Below are positions 1 through 8,916 of a DNA stretch of 64,000 bases, in pieces. This DNA comes from Streptomyces sp. KMM 9044 (lineage in GTDB: Bacteria; Actinomycetota; Actinomycetes; Streptomycetales; Streptomycetaceae). The notes under the pieces are model-generated. The model was not told the DNA's origin and ran no database searches. It saw nothing but the letters and a program-made list of their open reading frames with translations. The position numbers were made by a program, and so were the translations under genes. Each line of letters starts with the position of its first letter. Position 1 is the stretch's first letter. The DNA is taken from positions 2,356,001 through 2,420,000 of the forward strand of contig NZ_CP113910.1 in NCBI RefSeq assembly GCF_024701375.2, in the 5' to 3' direction.

Positions 1-2
1 GC

Positions 3-281
3 GGCTTCCTGGCCGCCGGGACACAGAGGCTGCAGGCCGAGGCGTTCGGCGGTCCGCGCGGCGACTGGAGCCTGGACGACCGCTTCCACTTCGGCGGCTA
101 CGCCCGTACACCCCCGGAACTCGATGCGTTCGCCGCGGACTTCGAGCACCGCCACGGCGTACCCGTCGAACGCGTCTATGTCGCCAAGTTGCTTTACGCC
201 CTTGTCGCCCTGGTGGAAGAGAACGCGTTCCCGCGCGGGAGCACCGTCGCGGCCGTGGTCACCGGGCACCCCTTCCCATGA
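3..281 (+). CDS. ACC deaminase / D-cysteine desulfhydrase-like PLP enzyme, C-terminal part
   Basis: Only the last 92 codons lie in the window; the 5' end is off the left edge. The reading frame is open from base 3 to a TGA at 279-281. The tail resembles the C-terminus of the 1-aminocyclopropane-1-carboxylate deaminase/D-cysteine desulfhydrase family (fold-type II PLP enzymes): a VERVYVAKLLYALVAL helix followed by FPRGSTVAAVVTGHPFP, which matches the family's 'YTGKA...G-S-V-LFIHTGG' ending. The PLP lysine and glycine loop are not visible here, so the exact substrate cannot be judged. The gene ends about 300 bases before the anti-sigma gene on the same strand, so it is probably a separate transcription unit. 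Confidence 0.65.
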   Translation, partial: GFLAAGTQRLQAEAFGGPRGDWSLDDRFHFGGYARTPPELDAFAADFEHRHGVPVERVYVAKLLYALVALVEENAFPRGSTVAAVVTGHPFP

Positions 282-580
282 GCAGGGACGCGTGGACAAG
301 GGCGCCCCGGTGTCCTGCGAAGCGACCCGAGAGGACTCCGATACCGGACGGTTCGACCGTCTGACGTCTGGGTACGTCAATGCGGCGCGCGCTCTTCCCA
401 TTCGGGCCCACAGACCCCTAGCCACGGAGCGTATTCATAGGTTTACTATGAGTAACCGCGTGAGGTCGGGGTCCCGGGGACAGGACTGTCCGGGGCGCGG
501 TAGCGTCACCGCTGAACCACATATCGCGTTGTCCGGGGGCGACCCCGATCCTGAACGCTTGTACCACCTTGGAGGTGAGG
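282..580 (+). promoter_or_regulatory. Upstream region of the anti-sigma/sigH operon
   Basis: No gene is seen in this 299-base stretch. It holds a possible SigB-type promoter (GG at 350-351 with TT at 352-353, then 16 bases, then GGGTAC at 370-375, fitting GNNT-N16-GGGTAY) and a BldD-box-like palindrome at 443-455. In S. coelicolor the sigH operon is known to be osmotically induced and bound by BldD. The promoter assignment here is by eye and uncertain. Confidence 0.4.
443..455. promoter_or_regulatory. BldD-box-like palindrome upstream of sigH operon
   Basis: TTACTATGAGTAA is a 5-bp inverted repeat (TTACT/AGTAA) around ATG. It matches the recalled BldD consensus TNACNCWGNGTNA at every specified base except one (A instead of C at position 6). 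It lies about 125 bases before the anti-sigma start. sigH is an established BldD target in S. coelicolor, so location and sequence agree. Confidence 0.5.
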
Positions 581-994
581 GTGTCCCAGATCGCAGGCGA
601 GCCCGCGACCCAGGACTTCGTGGAAGTCCGGCTGCCGGCCGCGGGTGCCTACCTGTCGGTGCTGCGTACGGCCACGGCCGGCCTCGCGGCCCGTTTGGAC
701 TTCACCCTCGACGAGATCGAGGACCTGCGCATCGCGGTCGACGAGGCCTGCGCGATCCTGCTTCAGCAGGCCGTGCCGGGTTCGGTGCTCAGTTGCGTCT
801 TCCGCCTCGTCGACGACTCGCTCGAGGTCACCGTCTCGGCGCCCACCACGGACGGTCACGCGCCTTCGCGTGACACCTTCGCGTGGACCGTGCTGTCCGC
901 TCTCGCGGGCAAGGTCTCCTCCGCCGTGGACGAGGACAGAACCGTTTCGATCAGCCTCTACAAACAGCGCGGCGCGGGACCCGGGCCGGCGTGA
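581..994 (+). CDS. ushX: SigH anti-sigma factor (UshX/PrsH type, RsbW-like)
   Basis: A 137-aa RsbW-like protein of the GHKL ATPase fold that should hold SigH inactive by direct binding until osmotic or heat stress. The segment DLRIAVDEACAIL (about residues 48-60) corresponds to the kinase N-box region, although the usual Asn of RsbW is not present at the expected place. I chose the GTG at 581 because GGAGG (571-575) lies 5 bases upstream; a TTG at 569 would extend the protein by four residues and overlap that ribosome site. The stop overlaps the start of sigH (GTGA, 991-994), so the two are translationally coupled and made together. The assignment rests on near-identity to the S. coelicolor sequence as I remember it. 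Confidence 0.85.
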   Translation: MSQIAGEPATQDFVEVRLPAAGAYLSVLRTATAGLAARLDFTLDEIEDLRIAVDEACAILLQQAVPGSVLSCVFRLVDDSLEVTVSAPTTDGHAPSRDTFAWTVLSALAGKVSSAVDEDRTVSISLYKQRGAGPGPA

Positions 995-2157
995 GGAACG
1001 AGGACGGGCCGGTGCGGGACGAAGAACGCGGCACACGCGAACTGCCGGCCGAGCGGATGCCGGGCGGCGTCGACCCCGTCGACGCCATTCCGGAACAGGC
1101 CCGGCCGCATCCGGAGGACGACTCCGCGGTGGCCGGGGCTCCGGACGGCGGGCAGCACGACGCCGCCGCACGGAACATGCCCGAGGCCGGGCGGCCCGCC
1201 GTCTCCCCCGGCCACGGGGGAGACCGTGTGCATGCGAAGCCGACGGCGGGGGACGAGGCGAGCGCTCGGGGAAGGACGACGGGCGGGACGATGAACGAGC
1301 ACGAGCGACACGCCGAGAGCGAGGTGCCGCGGATGCCGGGCGCAGAGAGCGCCCGGCGGACACCGGACACCCCCGGGACGCACGGCGGCGCACAGCGTGA
1401 CCCGCAGGACCGCAGCGGGGCGCGTGCCTTGTTCCTCGAGTTGCGCATGCTGCAGGACGGCAGTCCGGAGTACGCGGAACTGCGCAACCGGCTGGTCCGC
1501 ATGCACCTGCCGCTCGTCGAGCATCTCGCGCGCCGTTTCCGCAACCGCGGGGAACCGCTGGACGACCTGACACAGGTCGCCACCATCGGCCTGATCAAGT
1601 CGGTCGACCGTTTCGACCCGGACCGGGGCGTCGAGTTCTCGACGTACGCGACCCCGACGGTCGTGGGCGAGATCAAGCGGCACTTCCGGGACAAGGGCTG
1701 GGCGGTACGCGTGCCGCGCAGGCTGCAGGAGCTGCGGCTGGCGCTGACGACGGCCACGGCCGAACTCTCGCAGCAGCACGGCCGCTCCCCCACCGTCCAC
1801 GAACTCGCCGAGAAGCTGGCCATCTCGGAGGAGGAGGTCCTGGAGGGCCTGGAGTCCGCCAACGCGTACTCCACGCTGTCCCTGGACGTTCCCGACACCG
1901 ACGACGAGTCCCCGGCGGTCGCGGACACCCTGGGCGCGGAGGACGAGGCGCTGGAGGGCGTGGAGTACCGCGAGTCGCTGAAGCCGCTGCTCGAGGACCT
2001 GCCTCCGCGCGAGAAGCGGATTCTGCTGCTGCGCTTCTTCGGCAACATGACCCAGTCGCAGATCGCCCAGGAGGTCGGGATCTCGCAGATGCACGTCTCC
2101 CGGCTGCTGGCCCGCACACTGGCCCAGCTGCGGGAGAAGCTGCTCGTGGAGGAATGA
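991..2157 (+). CDS. sigH: SigB-family alternative RNA polymerase sigma factor SigH
   Basis: A 388-aa stress-response sigma factor of the SigB/SigF/SigG group. The first ~140 residues are acidic and look disordered. Region 2 follows (HLPLVEHLARRF, DDLTQVATIGLIKSVDRFD, EFSTYATPTVVGEIKRHFRD), then region 3 (HELAEKLAISEEEVLEGL), then region 4 with the helix-turn-helix MTQSQIAQEVGISQMHVSRL. The start is the GTG at 991, overlapping the anti-sigma stop by 4 bases. An internal ATG at 1291 preceded by purine-rich sequence would give a 288-aa form without the extension. In S. coelicolor the sigH locus is known to yield several products with different N-termini, so both forms may be real. It is expected to act in osmotic stress and in septation during sporulation. 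Confidence 0.92.
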   Translation: MRNEDGPVRDEERGTRELPAERMPGGVDPVDAIPEQARPHPEDDSAVAGAPDGGQHDAAARNMPEAGRPAVSPGHGGDRVHAKPTAGDEASARGRTTGGTMNEHERHAESEVPRMPGAESARRTPDTPGTHGGAQRDPQDRSGARALFLELRMLQDGSPEYAELRNRLVRMHLPLVEHLARRFRNRGEPLDDLTQVATIGLIKSVDRFDPDRGVEFSTYATPTVVGEIKRHFRDKGWAVRVPRRLQELRLALTTATAELSQQHGRSPTVHELAEKLAISEEEVLEGLESANAYSTLSLDVPDTDDESPAVADTLGAEDEALEGVEYRESLKPLLEDLPPREKRILLLRFFGNMTQSQIAQEVGISQMHVSRLLARTLAQLREKLLVEE

Positions 2158-2214
2158 AGTCCCGAGAGCCCGCCCGGACCGTGAAACGTGCCCCGGGCCG
2201 TGGAGCGTGCGGCG

Positions 2215-2658
2215 TTACTTCTCGGCGTTCCCGGGCCCCCGGATACCGAGGGCCCGGGCCGTCTCGGGATTCAGCAGCAGCACCAGGGCCGTGACGGCGA
2301 CCACCGCGAGCGCGATTCCCGCCGGGATGGCCACGCTGTCGGACTGCAGCAGGTTGTAGGCCACCGGCAGGGCCAGGAGCTGGGTGATGACGGCCGGGCC
2401 GCGACTCCAGCCGCGGCGGCCGAGCAGCCCGCGCGCGGCAAGCAGCGGCAGCAGGGCGAGGACCGCGAGCGTCACTCCGCCGGTGACGGCCTGCTGCCGG
2501 TCGTCCGGCTCGCCCGTGAGCCCGAGGACCAGCATCCAGACCCCGCCGACCAGCAGGGCCAGCCCTTCCAGGGCGGCGAGCCCCGCGGCGTACGTCAGGC
2601 GGCGCGGGCGGGGACCGGCGGCGCCCGGGGCGGTGGTGGGGGTCTGCTCGCTGCTCAC
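2215..2658 (-). CDS. Small integral membrane protein, function unknown
   Basis: A 147-aa protein with four hydrophobic segments (about residues 25-45, 55-70, 85-110 and 115-130) and a short Pro/Gly/Ala-rich N-terminus. No catalytic motif is seen. It is convergent with sigH and divergent from the lipid kinase. The start is the first in-frame codon, a GTG at 2658. Such proteins are conserved next to sigH in Streptomyces, but no function is known to me. Confidence 0.7.
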   Translation of the reverse strand: MSSEQTPTTAPGAAGPRPRRLTYAAGLAALEGLALLVGGVWMLVLGLTGEPDDRQQAVTGGVTLAVLALLPLLAARGLLGRRGWSRGPAVITQLLALPVAYNLLQSDSVAIPAGIALAVVAVTALVLLLNPETARALGIRGPGNAEK

Positions 2659-2831
2659 CCCTGAAGGGTAGCCCTCGCCCGAGCGCCTCCATGCGGAGGT
2701 TCACGCCCCCTCCCGTGCCCGTGCCACCCCCGAATCCGTCCCTGGTCACACCCCTGGTCCCACCTCTGATCCCGCTCACCGCCTCGCCTCGGCCTGGGCC
2801 CCGGTACCACCCAGTAGGTACCCTGCATCGC

Positions 2832-3800
2832 ATGCGTGCACTTCTCGTGGTCAATCCGGCGGCAACCACGACGAGTGCGCGCACGCGCGATGTGCTGATC
2901 CACGCCCTCGCCAGCGAGATGAAGCTGGAGGCGGTCACCACCGAGTACCGCGGCCACGCGCGCGACCTGGGCCGGCAGGCGGCGGAGAGCGACGACATCG
3001 GCCTGGTGGTAGCCCTCGGCGGCGACGGCACGGTCAACGAGGTCGTCAACGGCCTGCTGCACGCCGGCCCCGACCCGGAGCACCTGCCCGGCCTCGCCGT
3101 GGTCCCCGGCGGCTCCACCAATGTCTTCGCCCGCGCCCTGGATCTGCCCAACCACCCCGTGGAGGCCACCGGCGCCCTCCTGGACGCGCTGCGCGAGGGC
3201 CGCGAACGCACCGTCGGCCTGGGCCTGACGTCGGGCACACCGGGAACGGACGACGAGGGCGTGCCGGCCCGCTGGTTCACCTTCAACGCGGGGCTGGGCT
3301 TCGACGCCGGTGTGGTCGGCCGGGTGGAGCAGCACCGGGAGCGCGGCAGGAAGTCCACTCACGCGTTGTACATGCGTCAGGTCGTGCGTCAGCTGGTCGG
3401 TGAGCCCCATCGCCACAGCGGTGTGATAACGCTCGAGCAGCCGGGCGAGGACCCGGTCACCGATCTGGTGCTCTCGATAGTTTCGAACGCTTCCCCGTGG
3501 ACGTTTCTCGGCAATCGCCCGATCTACGCGTCACCTAAGGCCTCGTTCGATACCGGCCTCGACATCTTCGGTCTGAAACGGCTGTCCACCCTCGCCGTTG
3601 CCCGGTATGGCACCCAGTTGCTCACTTCGTCCCCCGAGCGCGGACCCCTGGGCCGGCACGTGGTCGCAGGGCACGATCTGACCCAGTTCACCTTGCATTC
3701 GAAGGTGCCACTCCCCCTCCAGATGGACGGCGACCACCTAGGACTGCGAACCAGCGTGACGTTCACAGGCGTTCGCCGTGCACTGCGTGTGATTGTGTGA
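2832..3800 (+). CDS. Diacylglycerol/lipid kinase (DAGK catalytic domain)
   Basis: A 322-aa protein of the DagK/YegS lipid kinase family, which transfers phosphate from ATP to diacylglycerol or a related lipid at the membrane. The hallmark nucleotide motif is ALGGDGTVNEVVNGL near residue 60, followed by LAVVPGGSTNVFARAL. The N-terminus begins with the typical strand MRALLVVNPAA. The C-terminal half carries the beta-sandwich with QMDGDHLG. I chose the ATG at 2832 because the family fold begins there; the frame is open further upstream but that extension is Pro-rich and non-homologous. The gene sits upstream of wblE with about 320 bases between. Confidence 0.85.
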   Translation: MRALLVVNPAATTTSARTRDVLIHALASEMKLEAVTTEYRGHARDLGRQAAESDDIGLVVALGGDGTVNEVVNGLLHAGPDPEHLPGLAVVPGGSTNVFARALDLPNHPVEATGALLDALREGRERTVGLGLTSGTPGTDDEGVPARWFTFNAGLGFDAGVVGRVEQHRERGRKSTHALYMRQVVRQLVGEPHRHSGVITLEQPGEDPVTDLVLSIVSNASPWTFLGNRPIYASPKASFDTGLDIFGLKRLSTLAVARYGTQLLTSSPERGPLGRHVVAGHDLTQFTLHSKVPLPLQMDGDHLGLRTSVTFTGVRRALRVIV

Positions 3801-4118
3801 GCGGAAAACACTAAACTCCTTTCACTCGAACGTTTAGACCAGGATCCACCCCATGGAAGTACGGCTGTGACCTAGTCGACACCGATGAATCAAAAAAAAC
3901 TTTCCGCAAGGGGTTGTATCCGCCGCCGAGGTTTGCGAGTCTCTACATGGCGATCGGGACGGCCCGCAACATCGGCCTCCACAGATCGCCGGAACCCCTC
4001 TTCAAACCCAAGGACCACGCCAGGCGATCTGGCGTTCGGCCCTTCCCTTGTTGAGGGATTCGTGAAAGCGTTCACATTCACAAGCATATGTAGTTCATAC
4101 CAAGGAGAGGTAGCAGCC
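3801..4118 (+). promoter_or_regulatory. Intergenic and upstream region of wblE
   Basis: No gene is supported here. A 6-bp stem (CTAAAC/GTTTAG) just after the lipid kinase stop may act as a weak terminator. Near the wblE start there is GTGAAAGCGTTCAC (4062-4075), a 5-bp inverted repeat with a 4-base loop. It differs from the Streptomyces Crp consensus GTG-N6-GNCAC, as I recall it, at one position. The ribosome site AAGGAGAGG is at 4102-4110. Confidence 0.35.
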
Positions 4119-4376
4119 ATGGACTGGCGTCACAACGCCGTTTGCCGCGAGGAAGACCCCGAGCTCTTCTTCCCCATCGGCAACACCGGTCCTGCGCTGC
4201 TGCAGATCGAGGAAGCCAAGGCCGTCTGCCGTCGCTGCCCGGTGATCGAGAGCTGCCTTCAGTGGGCACTCGAGTCCGGTCAGGACTCCGGCGTCTGGGG
4301 TGGTCTCAGCGAGGACGAGCGCCGTGCGATGAAGCGCCGCGCCGCCCGCAACCGGGCCCGTCAGGCCTCCGCCTGA
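4119..4376 (+). CDS. wblE: WhiB-like [4Fe-4S] transcription factor WblE
   Basis: An 85-aa WhiB-like protein. Four cysteines in the family pattern (Cys9, Cys37, Cys40, Cys46; the latter three as C-x2-C-x5-C) should bind a [4Fe-4S] cluster. The turn motif GVWGG is at 58-62 and a basic DNA-binding tail (RRAMKRRAARNRARQ) ends the protein. Wbl proteins act by contacting region 4 of the principal sigma factor. The ATG at 4119 is set by AAGGAGAGG (4102-4110); the open frame upstream is not homologous. Position, length and sequence match S. coelicolor WblE, the ortholog of mycobacterial WhiB1. A strong bidirectional terminator follows at 4521-4554. Confidence 0.93.
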   Translation: MDWRHNAVCREEDPELFFPIGNTGPALLQIEEAKAVCRRCPVIESCLQWALESGQDSGVWGGLSEDERRAMKRRAARNRARQASA

Positions 4377-4520
4377 CCACCCACCCCTGCTGACAGCCTG
4401 AGCTTGGCGGCGCGTACAGCGCGTACGCATCTCCCGCCCCCGAGCCGCAGCACGCAGTTCCCCGGTGCTCCCCCGAGTTCCCGGCTCACTTCGAGCCGGA
4501 GGGGAACCCATCAGTCAGGC

Positions 4521-4554
4521 AAGAGCCCCGGACGGTCGACCGTCCGGGGCTCTT
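4521..4554. terminator. Bidirectional intrinsic terminator between wblE and the sensor kinase
   Basis: A 34-bp perfect palindrome: AAGAGCCCCGGACGG, TCGA, CCGTCCGGGGCTCTT. It lies between two convergent genes and has A/T tracts at both edges of the stem, so it can serve both strands. Confidence 0.85.
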
Positions 4555-4598
4555 CGCTGCTCACCGACATCACGTACGTCGCTCGTCGGCACTCGCCG

Positions 4599-6065
4599 TC
4601 ACTTGTCCACGGCGACCGGCACGTCCAGGATCGCCCGTGTTCCCCCGTGCGGGGCCGGGACCATGTCAAAGGTGCCGCCCAACTCGCCTTCGACCAGGGT
4701 CCGTACGATGTGCAACCCCAGGTTGCCGCCGGTGTGCGGGTCGAAGCCCTCGGGCAGGCCGACGCCGTCGTCCTGGACGGTGACCAGCAGGCGGGCCTCC
4801 TTGGTGGTGCCGCCGCGGACCGCAGTCACCTCGACCGTGCCCGTGTCACCCTCGCGGAAGCCGTGCTCCAGAGCGTTCTGCAGAACCTCCGTCAGCACCA
4901 TGGACAACGGGGTGGCGACCTCCGCGTCGAGTATGCCGAAGCGGCCGGTGCGCCGTCCGGCGACCTTGCCCGGTGAGATTTCGGCGACCATCGCCAGGAC
5001 ACGGTCAGCGATCTCGTCGAACTCCACCCGCTCGTCCAGGTTCTGGGAGAGTGTCTCGTGCACGATCGCGATGGAACCGACCCGGCGCACCGCCTCCTCC
5101 AGCGCCGCGCGGCCGCGCTCGGAGCCGATCCGCCGGGCCTGGAGGCGCAGCAGTGCCGCCACCGTCTGGAGGTTGTTCTTCACCCGGTGGTGGATCTCCC
5201 TGATGGTCGCGTCCTTGGTGATCAGCTCCCTTTCACGGCGCCGGAGTTCGGTGACGTCCCGGAGCAGGACCAGCGAACCGATGCGGGTTCCCTTCGGCTT
5301 GAGCGGGATCGCCCGGAACTGGATCACCCCGCCGGGCGCCTCGATCTCGAACTCGCGCGGTGCCCAGCCGCTGGCGACCTTGGCCAGCGCCTCGTCCACC
5401 GGCCCGCGGGAGGGCGCCAGTTCGGCAGTGGTGCGGCCGAGGTGGTGGCCGACCAGGTCGGACGCCAGGCCCATCCGGTGGTAGGCGGACAGGGCGTTCG
5501 GGGAGGCGTACTGGACGAGCCCTTCGGCGTCGAGCCGGATCAGTCCGTCGCCCACCCGGGGCAACGCGTCCATGTCGAGCTGTTGGTTCGCGAACGGGAA
5601 GGAACCGGCCGCGATCATCTGCGCGAGGTCGGAGGCGCTCTGGAGGTAGGTGAGCTCCAGCCGGCTGGGGGTACGCACCGTGAGCAGGTTGGTGTTGCGC
5701 GCGATGACCCCGAGGACGCGGCCCTCCCGCCGTACGGGAATGGACTCGACGCGGACGGGGACCTCCTCGCGCCACTCCGGGTCGCCCTCGCGCACGATCC
5801 GCCCCTCGTCCAGGGCAACGTCCAGCATGGGACGCCGGCCGCGCGGGACGAGATGACCGACCATGTCGTCCTGGTACGAGGTCGGGCCGGTGTTGGGCCG
5901 CATCTGGGCGACGGAGACATAGCGGGTGCCGTCGCGGGTGGGGACCCACAGGACCAGGTCGGCGAAGGAGAGGTCGGAGAGCAGCTGCCACTCCGAGACC
6001 AGCAGATGAAGCCACTCGAGAGCGGAGTCGCCGAGATCGGTGTGCTGGTGTACGAGTTCGTTCAT
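4599..6065 (-). CDS. PdtaS-type cytosolic sensor histidine kinase (HisKA_2)
   Basis: A 488-aa soluble sensor kinase. The N-terminal ~150 residues look like the GAF-type domain of PdtaS and are followed by a PAS domain (about 175-290: VGDGLIRLDAEGLVQYASPN). The HisKA_2 phospho-acceptor helix is IHHRVKNNLQTVAALL (His near residue 295). The GHKL ATPase domain has N-box LTEVLQNALEHGF, G1 box DDGVGLPEGF and G2 box NLGLHIVRTLV. In mycobacteria PdtaS phosphorylates PdtaR, an ANTAR antiterminator; no response regulator lies next to it here. I chose the ATG at 6065; a GTG nine bases upstream (6074) is possible, and neither start has a clear ribosome site. Confidence 0.88.
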   Translation of the reverse strand: MNELVHQHTDLGDSALEWLHLLVSEWQLLSDLSFADLVLWVPTRDGTRYVSVAQMRPNTGPTSYQDDMVGHLVPRGRRPMLDVALDEGRIVREGDPEWREEVPVRVESIPVRREGRVLGVIARNTNLLTVRTPSRLELTYLQSASDLAQMIAAGSFPFANQQLDMDALPRVGDGLIRLDAEGLVQYASPNALSAYHRMGLASDLVGHHLGRTTAELAPSRGPVDEALAKVASGWAPREFEIEAPGGVIQFRAIPLKPKGTRIGSLVLLRDVTELRRRERELITKDATIREIHHRVKNNLQTVAALLRLQARRIGSERGRAALEEAVRRVGSIAIVHETLSQNLDERVEFDEIADRVLAMVAEISPGKVAGRRTGRFGILDAEVATPLSMVLTEVLQNALEHGFREGDTGTVEVTAVRGGTTKEARLLVTVQDDGVGLPEGFDPHTGGNLGLHIVRTLVEGELGGTFDMVPAPHGGTRAILDVPVAVDK

Positions 6066-6312
6066 GGAGGGCACGTCAGCGAGCGTACCCGGGGCGTCGC
6101 CCCTCCCCCGGAAACACCCGCGGGCCGCGGCGCCGGGGAGGGACCCTCAGCCCTCCCGGCACCGCAGCCCGGAGCGACATCGGCCGCGGGGTGTGCGGTC
6201 CCGTTCGGCCGAGGGACGAGGATCCGGGGCAGTCAGGGCAGAGAGCTCCGGGTCCTCGATCCGCCTTCCTGTGCGGGGAAGGCAGGCTTGCGTGCGCTGC
6301 ACTGTTAGGCAT

Positions 6313-6328
6313 TGTGGACTAGACCACT
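6313..6328. promoter_or_regulatory. DasR-responsive element (dre), far from any start codon
   Basis: TGTGGACTAGACCACT contains TGGACTAGACCA, which differs at one base from the recalled dre core TGGTCTAGACCA. It lies 248 bases upstream of the sensor kinase start and 415 bases upstream of nagB, with no gene start immediately downstream on either strand. Confidence 0.65.
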
Positions 6329-6372
6329 ACCCGTGTCCATGTGCCGGAGGCTGTTCGTTGTTGTCTTTTTTC

Positions 6373-6404
6373 CGTGCTCACGTGCTCACGTGCTCACGTG
6401 CTCA
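6373..6404 (+). repeat. Four tandem copies of CGTGCTCA
   Basis: Four perfect head-to-tail copies of an 8-bp unit CGTGCTCA occupy 32 bases directly after a T-rich run in an intergenic region. The unit gives the repeated hexamer CACGTG (an E-box-like palindrome) at each junction except the last. Confidence 0.9.
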
Positions 6405-6662
6405 CGCGACCCTCGGGACAACGATCGATCGGGACAACGGTCAAGCGGACAGCCAAGAGTCCATCAGGCACCCTATCCCGCGGGGGTGCGCCTCGGGAAC
6501 GGAATTCCATGCTCATTTCGGTCGGCGGGCCGCGACCGTTCCGTCCCGGGGCGCCGGGAAGAGGCCAGGCGGCGGATGTCCACCCGACGTGCCGCTCCCC
6601 TCGCCCCTTCACCCCCTCGCCCCGACCGCCTGGGAGCGGGACCCCCGCTCTGTTAGATTGAG

Positions 6663-6678
6663 ATTGGTCTAAACCACA
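6663..6678. promoter_or_regulatory. DasR-responsive element upstream of nagB
   Basis: ATTGGTCTAAACCACA matches the dre consensus around TGGTCTAGACCA with one change, and is 64 bases before the nagB start. Streptomyces nagB is an established DasR target, repressed until glucosamine-6-phosphate releases DasR. Confidence 0.8.
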
Positions 6679-6742
6679 TGGCTGCCCGCGCCTCTCCGGG
6701 GCCGGTCCCAGTCGAGTCCCCTCCCAGATCGGCAGGCTCAGC

Positions 6743-7528
6743 GTGGAAGTTGTCATCGTTCCGGACGCCAAGACCGGCGGCGCACTCATCGCCGGGGCCA
6801 TGGCGGATCTCCTGCGGCGCACCTCCGACGCCCTGCTCGGTGTGGCCACCGGCTCGACACCCCTGCCCGTCTACGAGGCGCTTGCGGCCCAGGTGCGCTC
6901 CGGCGCCGTGGACACCTCCCGGGCGAGGATCGCCCAGCTCGACGAGTACGTGGGCCTGCCCGCCGATCACCCCGAGTCCTACCGGTCGGTGCTCCGGCGC
7001 GAGGTCCTGGAGCCGCTCGGCATCGGCATGGACGCCTTCATGGGCCCCAACGGCACGGCCGAGGACGTACAGGCCGCGTGCGAGGCGTACGACAGGGCGC
7101 TGGCCGAGGCCGGCGGCGTCGACCTGCAACTGCTCGGCATCGGGACGGACGGGCACATCGGGTTCAACGAGCCGTGCTCCTCGCTCGCCTCACGCACCCG
7201 GATCAAGACGCTGACCGAGCAGACCCGGGTGGACAACGCGCGCTTCTTCGGCGACGACATCGGCCAGGTCCCGCACCACGTCATCACCCAGGGCATCGGC
7301 ACCATCCTGGAGGCCCGCCACCTGGTCCTGCTCGCCACCGGCGAGGGCAAGGCGGACGCGGTCGCCGCGACCGTCGAGGGCCCGGTGGCCGCGGTGTGCC
7401 CGGCGTCCGCGCTGCAACTGCACCCGCACGTCACGGTCGTCGTCGACGAGGCCGCCGCGACCGAACTCAAGCTCGCGGACTACTTCCGGCACACCTACGC
7501 CAACAAGCCGGACTGGCAGGGGATCTGA
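6743..7528 (+). CDS. nagB: Glucosamine-6-phosphate deaminase
   Basis: A 261-aa cytosolic enzyme that converts glucosamine-6-phosphate to fructose-6-phosphate and ammonia, joining N-acetylglucosamine catabolism to glycolysis. Family motifs are all present: ATGSTPLPVYEAL (phosphate loop, near 35-48), LDEYVGLPADHPESYR (about 70-85, catalytic Asp), and LLGIGTDGHIGFNEP (about 130-145) with the catalytic His. Length is typical. The start is the GTG at 6743. A dre lies 64 bases upstream. The enzyme both removes and depends on the DasR ligand, so it sets the level of DasR signalling. dasR follows directly on the same strand, an arrangement unlike S. coelicolor, where dasABC lie between. Confidence 0.93.
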   Translation: MEVVIVPDAKTGGALIAGAMADLLRRTSDALLGVATGSTPLPVYEALAAQVRSGAVDTSRARIAQLDEYVGLPADHPESYRSVLRREVLEPLGIGMDAFMGPNGTAEDVQAACEAYDRALAEAGGVDLQLLGIGTDGHIGFNEPCSSLASRTRIKTLTEQTRVDNARFFGDDIGQVPHHVITQGIGTILEARHLVLLATGEGKADAVAATVEGPVAAVCPASALQLHPHVTVVVDEAAATELKLADYFRHTYANKPDWQGI

Positions 7529-7606
7529 CCGAAGGCCCCCGGGCTCGCCCCTCGCCCCTCGCCGCGCGCCGCAGCTCCCGCGGCCGCCACGGCCCCGGGC
7601 GGCCTC

Positions 7607-7622
7607 GGTGGACTAGACCAGC
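7607..7622. promoter_or_regulatory. DasR-responsive element upstream of dasR
   Basis: GGTGGACTAGACCAGC contains TGGACTAGACCA (7609-7620), one base from the dre core. It is about 130 bases before the dasR start. In S. coelicolor the corresponding site lies in the dasR-dasA divergent region and mediates autoregulation. Confidence 0.75.
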
Positions 7623-7699
7623 CCCGGGCCCGGCGGTATACAGAGGGGATCACGGAGCGTACGGGGAACACCCCCGGCCGCGGCCGTGCCACGATGTGA

Positions 7700-8518
<819 letters not shown>

Positions 8519-8649
8519 GCCGTTGAGTCGGCCTTCCGTGGAGTTTGAGTACGCAATACCCTCGAGGGGTTCCGCCCCGGTCCGGCGCTGATCTAGATTC
8601 TCTGCGCGTCACGCAGCGCAGGCGATCAGCGAAGGGACGGAGTCGTTCG

Positions 8650-8916
8650 ATGTCGCAAGCCCCAGATTCCAGCAGAGGTCCGGCGGTGACGCCCGCGCGC
8701 GTCGTCATCGGCGTCTGTCTCGCAGCACCGTTCGTGGCCATGCTGTGGGTCGGTTCGTACGCGAGGATCGACCCCACCTTCATCGGCATCCCGTTCTTCT
8801 ACTGGTACCAGATGCTGTGGGTGCTGGTCTCCACCGCGCTGACGGTGATCGCCTACAAGCTGTGGCAGCGTGACCAGCGTGCCCACGCGGCGGCGAAGGG
8901 CGGTACGCGGCGGTGA
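8650..8916 (+). CDS. DUF3311 small membrane protein, symporter partner
   Basis: An 88-aa protein with two transmembrane helices (about 17-38 and 50-72) and the DUF3311 signature PTFIGIPFFYWYQMLWVLVS. Such proteins are encoded with SSS-family symporters and are thought to act as small partner subunits. The ATG at 8650 follows GAAGGGACGGAG. Its stop overlaps the symporter start (GTGA at 8913-8916), so translation is coupled. Confidence 0.85.
   Translation: MSQAPDSSRGPAVTPARVVIGVCLAAPFVAMLWVGSYARIDPTFIGIPFFYWYQMLWVLVSTALTVIAYKLWQRDQRAHAAAKGGTRR

Larger units (their letters stand above)
6066..6742. promoter_or_regulatory. Long intergenic region with two dre sites and a tandem repeat
   Basis: This 677-base stretch has only unconvincing ORFs. 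It contains a dre-like site at 6313-6328, four copies of an 8-bp unit at 6373-6404, a T-run (GTCTTTTTTCC) before those repeats, and the dre of nagB at 6663-6678. No RNA gene is recognised. Confidence 0.5.

Noticed and set aside
506..1573. Long open frames on the strand opposite sigH and many other genes
   Set aside because: Arg/Pro/Ala-rich translations without domains, typical GC-driven antisense shadows.
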